From contig JADFYG010000045.1 of NCBI GenBank assembly GCA_015233155.1, positions 1 to 50,634 on the forward strand: a stretch of 50,634 nt of DNA, written 5' to 3'. The DNA is from Candidatus Rifleibacteriota bacterium. GTDB taxonomy: Bacteria > Muiribacteriota > Ozemobacteria > Ozemobacterales > Ozemobacteraceae. The translations under genes and the position numbers were made by a program. Positions 6,511 to 15,240 of the stretch are shown here, one piece after another (positions within the stretch are counted from its first letter, which is position 1; every line of letters starts with the position of its first letter). A model generated the notes under the pieces. The model searched no databases, was not told the DNA's origin, and worked only from the letters and a program-made list of their open reading frames with translations.

Positions 6511-8913
6511 TCAGCGCGGCAGCCAGACTTCAACGCTCATCGAGGGAACCTCGATTGGCATGTCTTCCTTCCCGGCTTTTGTGATTACCAGCTCACGAAT
6601 GAATGGTGCGTGAGCTTTAAAGACTCTGCCTTCGCCGACCCGGCGTTCCCATACGCCGGGAGTCAATTTCGGGGTAAAAACGGCTGGACCAGCTGCGTCA
6701 GCGTTGAATAACACGATCATCGGTTTTGCTGTATGGTGAGCTTTGCGCGACGGTTTCCAGTGGAGGCCGACTGCGTTGGGATTACTTGTCGGAATGGATT
6801 CCGTCGCCTTGCATGTTGCTGAGTCCGCCGTTCGTAACACCGCGCATGCAGCTGATTTTCGCAGGGCTATGAGATCGCGATAGAAGGCATAAACATTTGG
6901 GAAGCGCTTCTTCAGACTATAATCCACGGCGTTAACTTCGTCGCCTGCGTTGTATGAATTGTCGTTGCCGTGCTTGCTTCGCAGCATTTCCTGGCCTTCG
7001 GCAATCATGGGAATGCCTGGTGAAAGCAGGACCGCAGCGGCACAGAAGAGGTTGCGACGAATATCGATCTCACTTGGATGTGAGCCGTCGCGGTCGGTGC
7101 GTTCCGAGAGGTGATCGGCCAACGTATTGTTGTCATGTGACTCGACATAGTTTACCGATTCACATGGGGTGCCAGTCCACAGATCGACCGATCCGCGAAG
7201 TACGGGCAAAAGAATGCTTGCGTTCTCTGATCCGGCTGCGGTTCTTTTGACCCGATTACGGAAATCGTCGTTCCAGCTTGCCCAGGACGTGCCTTTGAGC
7301 TGTCCCTTATTGGTTCCCCGGAAACTCCAGGGTTCAGCTATCAGGATTATTCCAGGTTTAATTTTATTCAGACGCTTCTCGATTTCCATGAGGGTTTCGT
7401 GGTCCAGAAGCTCGGCAAGATCGAATCTGAATCCATCGACATGATATTCGCGAACCCAATGTTCGAGGCTGTCGATGATCAGGCGCCTGCCCATTGGCAG
7501 TTCGCTTTTGAAATCATTTCCACAACCGCTGAAATTTTGCAGGACCAGGTTTCCGTCGTGCCGGTAGAAATATTTTTTGTCGAAGCCCATGAGGATATGG
7601 GGGGCTCCGGTGTGGTTGTAGACTACATCGAGAATTACCGCCAGATCTTCCTTGTGGCAGGCGTTCACGAGCGTCTTGAATTCATGCACTTGCCCGCCAT
7701 AGGGGTTCGAGGCGAACGAGGCCTCTGGAGCGAAGAAGAGGCTTGTCATATAACCCCAGTGATAGGTTCCGGGGGGGTCATCATCGAACTCGAAGACGGG
7801 CAGAAATTCAACTGCATTTACGCCGAGGGCTTTCGCATGGCCGAGGCCCGTCTCTTTATTGATTGAAGCCGAGAGGCCTTCGTATTTTCCTCGCTGTCTT
7901 TGCGGCACTCCGGAGGAGGGGTGAGCAGTCAAATCACGAACGGAGCATTCCCAGACGATAAGTTCTTCCCGGGCTGGAGTCTTGTATTTTGCATCATCCC
8001 AACCTTTGAAATTCCCGTGGCTTGCCGGATCGATCAGGATAGACGGACCATTATGGAATACGGCGGCGTGTGAATAGGGATCAGCCCAGAGTTTTTTTGC
8101 ATCGAACCCTTCGCCCTCTCCTGCGGGACCTTCGACCTGGTAGCCGTAGAAGCAGCCCCAATGTGTTCCGGGGAGGCGCATTTCCCAGACGCCATTCGCG
8201 TCTTTTACTCCATCCACCTGTTTCAGCATGCGAGTCTTGTCAGCATCTTCAAAAAGTTTCAAAACGACTTTTCGCGCGCGGGGAGCGAATACACGAAATA
8301 CCGTCGCCAGGGGATTCTCTTCTATAACGGCGCCGAGGGGCTTGTTCGATATGCAATGGTGCTGAAAGAAGCTGTCGAGGCAGACTGGGCGGGTGACGGG
8401 GCGGTCGCCCAAACCGCGTACTTCCAGATTTATGCCCTCGGATGGGTCAATATCGCGCACTTCGAGAATAATCGTATCACCCTCGCCGCCTTTTCCGTCA
8501 ATGCGAGTGGCGCTCAGGATCTTCCCCTTGGGATGAAGCGCAAATGTAAGATCACTCATGTTTTTAGGCAGGTCTGTCTGAACGGTAAAACTGACTTGCA
8601 TTGTATGTATGTTCGCGAGCATGACCTGGCTGATTCCGCCCGTCGGATCAATGAGGTGTCTGCGCTCGTCGAGAAAGAAAGTGCGATTGGCGCCGGGTTC
8701 CCAATTGCCGTCAATGATGTATTTGAACTGGTGGCTTCCAGTGGCGACTCCTGTGAGGGGGAATATCCAGAGCCCGTTGGCCTGACGAGTCATTTTGCCG
8801 ACGGAATCGTCGAATGCGCCGTTGAGTGAACCACACCAGTCGTTGAAGTCGCCGGCTATGGATACGGTTTTTGCATCGTTCGAACGGAACTGGAGTCGGG
8901 CAGGTCTGGGCAT
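6511..8913 (-). CDS. GH13 glycogen/pullulan debranching-type enzyme with CBM domains
   Basis: About 800 residues. An AMPK/CBM48-type starch-binding domain leads (phrase VSIAGDFNDW, residues about 5-90), a second CBM48-like module follows at about 195-270, then a GH13 catalytic barrel of the type I pullulanase group with YHWGYMTSLFFAPE and the four conserved regions DVVYNHT, GFRFDLAE, LIAEPW and NYVESHDNNT. The nucleophile is Asp498, the acid/base Glu527 and the third carboxylate Asp594. Such enzymes hydrolyse alpha-1,6 branch points in glycogen, pullulan or limit dextrin. No signal peptide is visible, so it probably acts on intracellular glycogen. The ATG at 8913 follows AGGAGG at six bases; the longer frame to 8982 is not needed. 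No glycogen synthesis genes are in view. Confidence 0.88.
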   Translation of the reverse strand: MPRPARLQFRSNDAKTVSIAGDFNDWCGSLNGAFDDSVGKMTRQANGLWIFPLTGVATGSHQFKYIIDGNWEPGANRTFFLDERRHLIDPTGGISQVMLANIHTMQVSFTVQTDLPKNMSDLTFALHPKGKILSATRIDGKGGEGDTIILEVRDIDPSEGINLEVRGLGDRPVTRPVCLDSFFQHHCISNKPLGAVIEENPLATVFRVFAPRARKVVLKLFEDADKTRMLKQVDGVKDANGVWEMRLPGTHWGCFYGYQVEGPAGEGEGFDAKKLWADPYSHAAVFHNGPSILIDPASHGNFKGWDDAKYKTPAREELIVWECSVRDLTAHPSSGVPQRQRGKYEGLSASINKETGLGHAKALGVNAVEFLPVFEFDDDPPGTYHWGYMTSLFFAPEASFASNPYGGQVHEFKTLVNACHKEDLAVILDVVYNHTGAPHILMGFDKKYFYRHDGNLVLQNFSGCGNDFKSELPMGRRLIIDSLEHWVREYHVDGFRFDLAELLDHETLMEIEKRLNKIKPGIILIAEPWSFRGTNKGQLKGTSWASWNDDFRNRVKRTAAGSENASILLPVLRGSVDLWTGTPCESVNYVESHDNNTLADHLSERTDRDGSHPSEIDIRRNLFCAAAVLLSPGIPMIAEGQEMLRSKHGNDNSYNAGDEVNAVDYSLKKRFPNVYAFYRDLIALRKSAACAVLRTADSATCKATESIPTSNPNAVGLHWKPSRKAHHTAKPMIVLFNADAAGPAVFTPKLTPGVWERRVGEGRVFKAHAPFIRELVITKAGKEDMPIEVPSMSVEVWLPR

Positions 8914-9029
8914 TTCATTCCTCCTGGAAGATTGGCACGATTGTTCAGGCAACGCGGAAGTGGCCGGAGAGCTGAGATTCATGACGAATTATACGAAAAC
9001 GAGTGCAAGGGAAGCTCTGTTGGGTGCTG

Positions 9030-9305
9030 TTATTTTTTCAAACACAGGAGACAGCGTTCATCCCCGCAGAACTGACAACATGTGCAGTCCGGACAGGGAT
9101 GTTTTTTTCTCGTTCCTGGTTGACAACATGGTCTGAACGCATTCAAGCTCATATAAATATCGATGACCGGTTGGTCGGAGTCCGGGACTGGTTTTGGAGC
9201 AGAGCCTGGTGTTGAAGCCGGGGCGGTATCCGGCGGAGCCGATGATGCAGCCGACGGGGCAGGCGCTTGCGGAGTTGCGGGCTTTATGGATTCATCTTTT
9301 TTCAT
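9030..9305 (-). CDS. Small Pro/Ala-rich protein with cysteine cluster
   Basis: 91 residues. The first 45 residues are almost only Pro, Ala, Ser, Asp and Lys (KPATPQAPAPSAASSAPP), suggesting a disordered linker. The last 37 contain nine cysteines (RPCC, HPCPDCTCCQFC, ERCLLC), which is a likely metal-binding or redox knuckle. It lies 116 bp upstream of the debranching enzyme on the same strand and could share its transcript. The ribosome site is weak (GACGAAGC). No family is recognised. The strong compositional division and non-random cysteine spacing argue for a real gene, but the start is uncertain. Confidence 0.55.
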   Translation of the reverse strand: MKKDESIKPATPQAPAPSAASSAPPDTAPASTPGSAPKPVPDSDQPVIDIYMSLNAFRPCCQPGTRKKHPCPDCTCCQFCGDERCLLCLKK

Positions 9306-9350
9306 AGCTTCGTCATAATGATAGATGGAAAGTGATTCGTCAAGTGGTTC

Positions 9351-9379
9351 TTGTTTGAGATGCGCAAGAATGGTAAACT
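9351..9379 (+). promoter_or_regulatory. Weak promoter candidate for the che cluster
   Basis: TTGTTT at 9351-9356 and TAAACT at 9374-9379 are separated by 17 bases, about 78 bp before the first gene of the che cluster. The match to the sigma-70 consensus is partial, so this is only a candidate. Confidence 0.3.
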
Positions 9380-9456
9380 AATGGGCATCCGTGGGATTTA
9401 GACGTTTGTTATTGCGGGCCATTCTGAAAATCCATAGTTGGGAGGAATGTTGGCTG

Positions 9457-9855
9457 ATGAAGATTCTGGTCATCGAAGATGATTTTGTGAGTCGTTGTGT
9501 ATTCATCGAGTATTTATCCCCATATGGCAGTTGCGATGCTGCGGCCAATGGCAAAGAAGGAGTCATGGCTTTCAAATTGGCGTTTGAGTCAGGAAAGCCT
9601 TATGACCTGGTTTGTCTGGATATCATGATGCCTGAAATGGATGGTCAGGAAGTCCTCAAGCAGATAAGACAGTACGAAGAGGAAAAAGGTATCGGAGGGT
9701 TGGCGGGGGTGAAAATCATCATGACGACTGCGCTGGATGATTTCAAGAATATCATGACCGCGTTTCGTCATCAGTGCGAGGCATATCTTGTAAAGCCCAT
9801 AGAAAAAGCAAAATTGGTTGCACAGATGAAAACCATGGGGCTGGTGCAAGGTTAG
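9457..9855 (+). CDS. CheY-like single-domain response regulator
   Basis: About 132 residues, a lone receiver domain. The acidic pair is in VIEDDF (Glu7-Asp9 region), the phosphoacceptor Asp55 in VCLDIMMPEMDG, the Thr switch in IMTTALDD and the conserved lysine Lys113 in YLVKP. I chose the ATG at 9457, where the receiver fold begins; GGGAGG lies upstream with a long spacer, and the open frame to 9391 adds a non-conserved segment. It is the first gene of the che cluster, and with the STAS protein it may form a small regulatory pair fed by CheA. It lacks any DNA-binding output. Confidence 0.88.
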   Translation: MKILVIEDDFVSRCVFIEYLSPYGSCDAAANGKEGVMAFKLAFESGKPYDLVCLDIMMPEMDGQEVLKQIRQYEEEKGIGGLAGVKIIMTTALDDFKNIMTAFRHQCEAYLVKPIEKAKLVAQMKTMGLVQG

Positions 9856-9898
9856 ATCTTCGATTTTATGACATCTTTTCACGCGGGGAGAAAATATT

Positions 9899-10321
9899 AT
9901 GCAGCATAAGCTTGAAAAGATCGCGAGTTCTAATAAGTCTAATGCGTGGTTACTTCGGCTTGAAGGCGAAATGACCTTGTCGCAGGCCGTAGAAGCAAGA
10001 GACGTGTTTCTGAAATCTCTTAATGGTGCGGATCATCTTGTCATTGATATTTCCAAGGTGGCGCCAGTCGATTTATCGTTTTTACAGCTATTATGCTCGC
10101 TTCATCTGACAGCGCTCAAGACCGGGAAAACAGTCCGACTGGGTGATGAAATTTCAACCGCGGTTCGCGATATAGTGCTTAGTTCTGGTTTTTCCCGGAC
10201 CAAAGCCTGTATTGACAATTCACCTTCTACAGGCGTGCAGTCCGGACAAAGTTCCGGTAGCGTCGCATCCGGCGCTGGTTCCGATTCGAACTGCTTCTGG
10301 ATCGAAAGATTGGTGGTATGA
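9899..10321 (+). CDS. STAS-domain protein
   Basis: 140 residues. Residues about 1-100 fit a STAS (anti-sigma-factor-antagonist-like) domain: RLEGEMTLSQAVEARDVFLKSL, the core strand HLVIDISKVAPVDLSFLQLL and the helix HLTALKTGKTVRLG. The serine of the DLSFLQ turn sits where SpoIIAA-type proteins are phosphorylated. The C-terminal 40 residues are a Ser/Gly-rich tail. GGGGAG precedes the ATG by eight bases. The stop overlaps the cheY start (ATGA), so the two are co-translated. STAS proteins are found in several non-flagellar chemosensory clusters, but what this one binds is unknown. Confidence 0.82.
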   Translation: MQHKLEKIASSNKSNAWLLRLEGEMTLSQAVEARDVFLKSLNGADHLVIDISKVAPVDLSFLQLLCSLHLTALKTGKTVRLGDEISTAVRDIVLSSGFSRTKACIDNSPSTGVQSGQSSGSVASGAGSDSNCFWIERLVV

Positions 10322-10683
10322 GCAAGAAGATTCTGATCGTCGATGATTCGCCGAGTATTCGGCAAATGGTAGGGAATACGCTGAGAGAAGCAGGCTATGA
10401 GGTCGTCGAGGCGGCGGATGGAAAAGAGGCCTTGAACAAATTGAGGACAGATCCGGTGGATGCGGCTATTACCGATATCAACATGCCGGATCTGAATGGA
10501 ATAGACCTTATCAGAGAAATCAGAAATTTTCCCGGTCTCAGGTTCATTCCTATCATCGTACTTACCACGGAGTTTTCGAATGAAAAGAAGCTGGAAGGAA
10601 AAAATGCCGGAGCTACCGGCTGGATAGTGAAACCTTTCAAATCAGAACAGCTTCTGACTGTCATCAGGAAGGTTCTGGGATGA
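10318..10683 (+). CDS. cheY: CheY response regulator
   Basis: 121 residues, a canonical stand-alone receiver: DD at 9-10, phosphoacceptor Asp53 (AITDINMPDLNG), Thr84 (VLTTEF) and Lys105 (WIVKPFK). It receives phosphate from CheA and carries the signal to a motor or other target. The start overlaps the STAS stop and the stop overlaps the cheA start, both in ATGA form, so expression is tightly coupled. The gene was chosen as the CheY partner because it is closest to the family standard and adjacent to cheA. Confidence 0.93.
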   Translation: MSKKILIVDDSPSIRQMVGNTLREAGYEVVEAADGKEALNKLRTDPVDAAITDINMPDLNGIDLIREIRNFPGLRFIPIIVLTTEFSNEKKLEGKNAGATGWIVKPFKSEQLLTVIRKVLG

Positions 10684-12869
10684 TCGACGAGTATCGAAAA
10701 GCATTTCGGGAGGAAGCGGCAGATCTTTTAGCCGACCTTGAAACAGCTCTGTTGGAGCTCGAATCCGACCCCATGAACCTCGAGATGCTGGGTCAGGTTT
10801 TCCGGACGATGCATACCATAAAGGGTTCGGGATCCATGTTCGGTTTCGACGATGTCGCGGCTTTTACGCACGAGCTAGAAACTGCATTTGATTTGATTCG
10901 CAGGGGTAAAGTGCGGGTCAATAAGCAGTTGATCGATTTGACGCTGAATGCTCGCGATTTGATTCGCGCTATGATCGAAGTCTCTTTTGGCGGGGAACCC
11001 GTCGAGGAGGCGCGAAAAAATATTGTCATTGAGGCTTTGCATTATCTTTTGGTTCAGGGGAGCGTAGCCGGTGAAAGGCAACCTGAAGTTTCTGTCGCCC
11101 CCGGAAAACAGGCCGGTGTCCTGATTCATGGCGCTCCTGAATTGCCTGGCGTCGATGGTCGTTCTGAAGACAAGGCGAAGATCGAGGCCAAACAGGTTGG
11201 CGGAGGCTTAAAAACATGGCGTATCCGGTTCAAACCGGCCGTCAATTTATTCCGTCAAGGTGTCAATCCGGTTCTTATGTTGAACGAGCTGCGTGAACTT
11301 GGAGATGTGCGGATAATCGCAGGCCTGGACGCGATTCCCGAGCTTCAGGATCTTGACCCGGAAGGCTGTTTCATATCCTGGGATGTTTTACTGACGACGG
11401 CAAATGGGCTTCAGAGTATCAGAGATGTATTCATCTTCGTGGAAGACGAAAGCGAGATTCGCATCGATCTTATCGATGAGTTTGCTCACGTCGATGATGA
11501 AGGCCCGGGTAAACGGCTTGGGGAGATTCTGGTCGATCGCGGTGATCTTAAAAAAGATGATTTGGCAAAGGTTCTCGAAGAGCACAAGAAAATTGGAGAA
11601 CTGCTTGTCGAGTCCGGCGCGGCCGGAAGCGGTCAGGTTGAGGCGGCATTGCTTGAACAGCAGCATCTTTCGGATCTTCGGAAGAAAAAGCAGGCTGTCG
11701 AAGCGACATCGAGTATTCGTGTAACATCTGAGCGACTTGATTCTCTCGTGAATCTGATCGGAGAGCTGGTTACAGTACAGGCGCGATTAAGTCAGACAGC
11801 TGCTTCCCGAAATGATCCCGAACTGCTTGCGATTGGAGAAGTAGTCGAACGGCTGACCGCGGATTTACGCGACAGCGCGCTCAACATTCGCATGATGCCT
11901 ATTGGTGCGACGTTCAGCAAGTTTCGGCGTCTGGTGCGTGATCTTTCCACGGAGCTTGGGCGTGAGATCGAACTGATCACCGATGGGGCTGAAACGGAGC
12001 TTGACAAGACCGTCATCGAGAAACTGAATGATTTGTTGGTTCATCTGATAAGGAATTCGATTGATCACGGGATAGAACCCCCGGAAGAACGTGAGAACAA
12101 AGGAAAGTCGCGGAGCGGTCATATACATTTGTCGGCGATGCATTCCGGTGCACAGGTATTGGTCCAGATTCGAGACGACGGGCGAGGTCTGGATCGCGAG
12201 GCGATTCGCACTAAAGCGATAGAGCGTGGTTTAGTTCAACCGAATGCCGAAGTGACCGATAAAGAATTGTTTTCGCTGATTTTTCTGCCCGGATTTTCCA
12301 CGGCGAAGAAGGTTACAAATGTATCCGGCCGCGGCGTTGGCCTGGATGTCGTAAAGCGTGCCATCGATGAATTGCGCGGTTCGATTGATGTTGCGAGTCA
12401 ACCCGATATCGGCAGCGAAATCACGCTGAAATTACCTCTGACGTTGGCTATTATTGATGGACTGCTGGTGAGGATAAGTGACCGCAGCTATGTATTGCCG
12501 CTTTCTGTTGTAAGGGAGTGCGTCGAACTCAAGCCGGAGGACGTCGCGCGCGGTCATGGGAAGCACGTGGCCATTGTGCGTGGTGAAATGGTGCCGTACG
12601 TTCGTCTTCGCGAGCGCTTTGGTATAGGCGGCCCCCGACCGAACATAGAACAGATTGTCATAACCGAGGTTGAAGGATTGCGTGTCGGCTTCGTTGTAGA
12701 TCATGTGATCGGCGAGCATCAGACGGTCATCAAGACTCTAGGCAGTTTCTATAAAGATGTTGAAGGGTTATCCGGGGCGACAATTTTAGGCGATGGTTCC
12801 GTCGCTCTGATCATGGATATCGGAAAACTCATCCAGTCCGCAGAACGGGAAGAAGTCTCGAGAGTATAA
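10680..12869 (+). CDS. cheA: CheA chemotaxis histidine kinase
   Basis: 729 residues. The P1 HPt domain is at 1-110 with the phosphorylated His45 in MHTIKGSGSMFGF. About 178-265 is a P2-like region (TWRIRFKPAVNLFRQG...FIFVEDE). About 275-335 is a helical insertion (LGEILVDRGDLKKDD, IGELLVESGAA) that resembles tandem MshEN-type motifs. P3 dimerisation begins near 345 (VTSERLDSLVNLIGELVTVQ), the P4 ATPase has HLIRNSIDHG, DDGRGLD and GRGVGLDVVK, and P5 (CheW-like) fills the last 140 residues. It autophosphorylates under receptor control and feeds the CheY-like proteins and CheB encoded here. It sits in an ATGA overlap with cheY. Confidence 0.95.
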   Translation: MIDEYRKAFREEAADLLADLETALLELESDPMNLEMLGQVFRTMHTIKGSGSMFGFDDVAAFTHELETAFDLIRRGKVRVNKQLIDLTLNARDLIRAMIEVSFGGEPVEEARKNIVIEALHYLLVQGSVAGERQPEVSVAPGKQAGVLIHGAPELPGVDGRSEDKAKIEAKQVGGGLKTWRIRFKPAVNLFRQGVNPVLMLNELRELGDVRIIAGLDAIPELQDLDPEGCFISWDVLLTTANGLQSIRDVFIFVEDESEIRIDLIDEFAHVDDEGPGKRLGEILVDRGDLKKDDLAKVLEEHKKIGELLVESGAAGSGQVEAALLEQQHLSDLRKKKQAVEATSSIRVTSERLDSLVNLIGELVTVQARLSQTAASRNDPELLAIGEVVERLTADLRDSALNIRMMPIGATFSKFRRLVRDLSTELGREIELITDGAETELDKTVIEKLNDLLVHLIRNSIDHGIEPPEERENKGKSRSGHIHLSAMHSGAQVLVQIRDDGRGLDREAIRTKAIERGLVQPNAEVTDKELFSLIFLPGFSTAKKVTNVSGRGVGLDVVKRAIDELRGSIDVASQPDIGSEITLKLPLTLAIIDGLLVRISDRSYVLPLSVVRECVELKPEDVARGHGKHVAIVRGEMVPYVRLRERFGIGGPRPNIEQIVITEVEGLRVGFVVDHVIGEHQTVIKTLGSFYKDVEGLSGATILGDGSVALIMDIGKLIQSAEREEVSRV

Positions 12870-12928
12870 GTAAAAATCTGCGGATACTCGCTTTTTGATT
12901 GCTGGTTTGGTTTTCTGGAGGTGTTTCG

Positions 12929-13543
12929 ATGGCGTTTACATTTTTTTTTCGTGATCTACATACGCTGGAACACGTAGTAAACCAGGTTGTTCCGCTGGTG
13001 GCCGGGCGCAGTAATGTGCGGGTATGGAATGCGGGTTGCGCAATGGGTATGGAGACATATACGCTCGCGATTCTGTTTGCCGAAAAGATGGGGTATTTTG
13101 CATTCAAGAATCTCAAAATTGATGCGACGGATATCGATGGGAGCGATCTTTTCGCGGAGATAATCAATTCCGGTACGTATCCGAACGAAGATCTTCAGCG
13201 CATTCCGCAGGGATATTTCGAAAAGTATTTCAAACCTGCGGAGAAGCCGGGGCACAGTCGGATTTCAGAACTTATCCGCAGCCGGGTGACTTTTCGTAAG
13301 CACGATTTACTGACCATGACGGCGGTTGGTGATGGCTACAGTCTCATCGTCTGTAAAAATGTCCTCTTACATTTTACTCCTGCTGAGCGGGTGCAGGTCA
13401 TGCGGGTTTTTTACCGGTCCCTTGCACCTCAGGGGCTTTTTGCAGTGGAGCAGACTCAGGTTATGCCGGATGAAATGGCTCAATTCTTCGAGCGGGTGGT
13501 TCCGGATGCGCAGTTATTCAGAAAAATAGAGGTTGCTTCTTGA
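12929..13543 (+). CDS. CheR-like methyltransferase lacking the N-terminal domain
   Basis: About 204 residues. It starts directly at the catalytic domain (FFFRDLHTLEHVV) and shows CheR-type SAM motifs in degenerate form: WNAGCAMGMETYTLAI in place of the usual GCSSGEEPYTLAM, DATDIDGSDL, and VCKNVLLHFTPAERVQV in place of FCRNVxIYF. The N-terminal helical domain, which binds the receptor helix in CheR, is absent. TGGAGG stands seven bases from the ATG at 12929; the frame to 12899 adds nothing recognisable. A full CheR is encoded at 18756, so this copy may methylate something else or act as a SAM sensor. It overlaps the next gene by four bases. Confidence 0.75.
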   Translation: MAFTFFFRDLHTLEHVVNQVVPLVAGRSNVRVWNAGCAMGMETYTLAILFAEKMGYFAFKNLKIDATDIDGSDLFAEIINSGTYPNEDLQRIPQGYFEKYFKPAEKPGHSRISELIRSRVTFRKHDLLTMTAVGDGYSLIVCKNVLLHFTPAERVQVMRVFYRSLAPQGLFAVEQTQVMPDEMAQFFERVVPDAQLFRKIEVAS

Positions 13544-14148
13544 AGATCTTACAGTTAAGGAGGAATCCGGCGCTTTATTCCTGCCGGGTTTATTTCGTCT
13601 TGGGTTCATGGAATGCGATAGAAGATGCAAATACGCTTATAGACGTGGGAACTGACGGATTTATAATTCCGGAGATAGAAGGAATATATACCGGGGTAGG
13701 AAAAAAAGCGGTGCAGAATGTGTTTCTGACCCACAATCATTTTGACCATGCTGGTGGATTGAAGAGCATTCGAGAGCGGTTTTCTCCGGATGTATATGCT
13801 TTTTCTCCTAAAGAAGGAGTCGATAAACTTCTCCGTGACGGCCAGATAATCAGCATGGGGGATCGCATGTTCGAAGTTATCCATGTGCCGGGGCATTCCA
13901 ACGATTCCATCTGTTTCTATTGCCAGGAAGAAAGGGTCTTGTTTTCCGGGGATGTCCCACTGCATATTCGTACGCCGGGCGGCTCTTATCCGGAGCACTT
14001 TGTCGAGCGGCTTGTCCGATTGTCGGAGATGCCACTTGTTGCGATTTACTCCGGGCATGATGAACCGGTGATGAGCGGAGCGAGCGAGATGTTGCGGGAG
14101 TCGCTGGCGAATGTGAGGCAGAGCCATATCACCTCGAGACCTGCTTAG
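13540..14148 (+). CDS. Metallo-beta-lactamase-fold hydrolase
   Basis: 202 residues. All metal-ligand motifs of the fold are present: DANTLIDVGTDG, THNHFDHAGG (HxHxDH), VPGHSNDSI, FSGDVPLH and YSGHDEP. It begins with TTG inside the stop of the CheR-like gene (TTGA), with GAGG seven bases upstream. It is therefore co-translated with chemosensory genes, which is unusual. The substrate is unknown; MBL proteins can be hydrolases, oxidoreductases with a diiron centre, or redox sensors, and a diiron centre is possible here since the ligand set is complete. A sensory or adaptation role is inference from position only. Confidence 0.82.
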   Translation: MKILQLRRNPALYSCRVYFVLGSWNAIEDANTLIDVGTDGFIIPEIEGIYTGVGKKAVQNVFLTHNHFDHAGGLKSIRERFSPDVYAFSPKEGVDKLLRDGQIISMGDRMFEVIHVPGHSNDSICFYCQEERVLFSGDVPLHIRTPGGSYPEHFVERLVRLSEMPLVAIYSGHDEPVMSGASEMLRESLANVRQSHITSRPA

Positions 14149-14182
14149 CGTTAGAAATTGTTTAGATAATTTTGTCCCTTGT

Positions 14183-14256
14183 CTCATTATGAGACGGGCT
14201 AAGAGGCAAATTCCTGACTTTTAATGCATTTCGCCGGCGCAATTTGCGCCATAGTC
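14183..14256. repeat. Dispersed intergenic repeat with hairpins
   Basis: Starting at CTCATTATGAG (14183), this segment matches 6053-6110 over about 47 bases with scattered changes (gcta, aggc, aattcc, ttttaa, gcattt in the same order). Like its sister it begins with a palindrome, here GTCTCATTATGAGAC (14182-14195 region), and is followed by another (GGCGCAATTTGCGCC). It is non-coding and lies between the MBL gene and cheW. Confidence 0.55.
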
Positions 14257-14423
14257 AACCCAAGCGACTGATCGACCTTCACTAATCCAAACTGGTGCAA
14301 GATCTCACAACAGTTTGCCAGACAATCACGTGAATAGTGGCACATTTTAGTTGACCTTGATTTGTGAAACATGTAGCTTGGATTGGTACACTTTTTGAGA
14401 TGCCAGTGAAAGGAGTGGAGGAT

Positions 14424-14957
14424 ATGAGCGTTGGTGGAATAACGAAGACAACGCAGTATTTAACCTTCAAGCTCGGAGAAGAGATTTTTGCGGTCGATGT
14501 AGCCCAGGTTCGCGAGATTCTGGATTTTACGACCGTGACGAAGGTTCCACAGACTCCTGAGTTTATGCGCGGGGTGATCAATCTTAGGGGAAGCGTGGTT
14601 CCGGTCGTTGACATGCGTCTCAAATTCGGCATGTCCCGGACCGAGAAGTCTGTTAACACCTGTATTGTAGTCGTGGAAGTCACGCTTGAGAGTGAAACCC
14701 TGATAATCGGGGCATTGGCCGATTCAGTCCAGGAAGTGGTAGAACTGGAACCAGGCCAGATCGAGCCTCCGCCCAAGATCGGTTCGCGTCTGCGATTCGA
14801 GTTTTTGAAGGGCATGGGCAAGCGTGATGAGCAGTTCATCATGATTCTTGACATAGACAAAGTTTTTTCGGCTACTGAAATTGCCACGGTTCTCGGTGCT
14901 CAGCAGGAGGCCAAGCTTTCGGAGAACACAGGTTCTTCGAGTGAAAAAGGCGCTTGA
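14424..14957 (+). CDS. cheW: CheW coupling protein
   Basis: About 177 residues. It shows the CheW fold: QYLTFKLGEEIFAVDVAQVREIL, PEFMRGVINLRGSVVPVVDMRLKFG and the valine-rich AVADSVQEVV-like strand (GALADSVQEVVELEP). CheW bridges receptors and CheA. The ATG at 14424 has AAGGAG eight bases upstream; ATGs at 14400 and 14364 give non-conserved extensions. A 275 bp gap containing a dispersed repeat separates it from the MBL gene, so it may start its own transcript. The C-terminal 25 residues form a polar tail with no known role. Confidence 0.92.
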   Translation: MSVGGITKTTQYLTFKLGEEIFAVDVAQVREILDFTTVTKVPQTPEFMRGVINLRGSVVPVVDMRLKFGMSRTEKSVNTCIVVVEVTLESETLIIGALADSVQEVVELEPGQIEPPPKIGSRLRFEFLKGMGKRDEQFIMILDIDKVFSATEIATVLGAQQEAKLSENTGSSSEKGA

Positions 14958-15152
14958 GGCACATTGTGTTATGAGGAATACCTTAAATAATAAATATGTT
15001 CGTTGCGATTATTCGGGGGATTGATTCATGAATGCTCCTTTTCAGGCGAGGTATGCCTTGCCCCTGCAGAGTATCTCGTGATTTTTGTAAGTCCCTACCT
15101 AATAATAAGAAACGTATGAAATTTGTTTATGCATTTGGTCATAATTACGTAG

Positions 15153-15173
15153 GGGCGGGTTTCAAACCCGCCC
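15153..15173. repeat. 21-base perfect palindrome
   Basis: GGGCGGGTTT, one central C, then AAACCCGCCC. This belongs to a class of GTAGGGGCGGGTTT-type hairpins seen scattered between genes of many bacteria. It lies in the 283 bp spacer between cheW and the first receptor; the rest of that spacer shows no gene. Confidence 0.6.
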
Positions 15174-15240
15174 GAGAAAACAAAATTCAGTACACCTTTG
15201 TATAAGACAATAAATTCCTAAATTTAGGAGAATCAACGTC

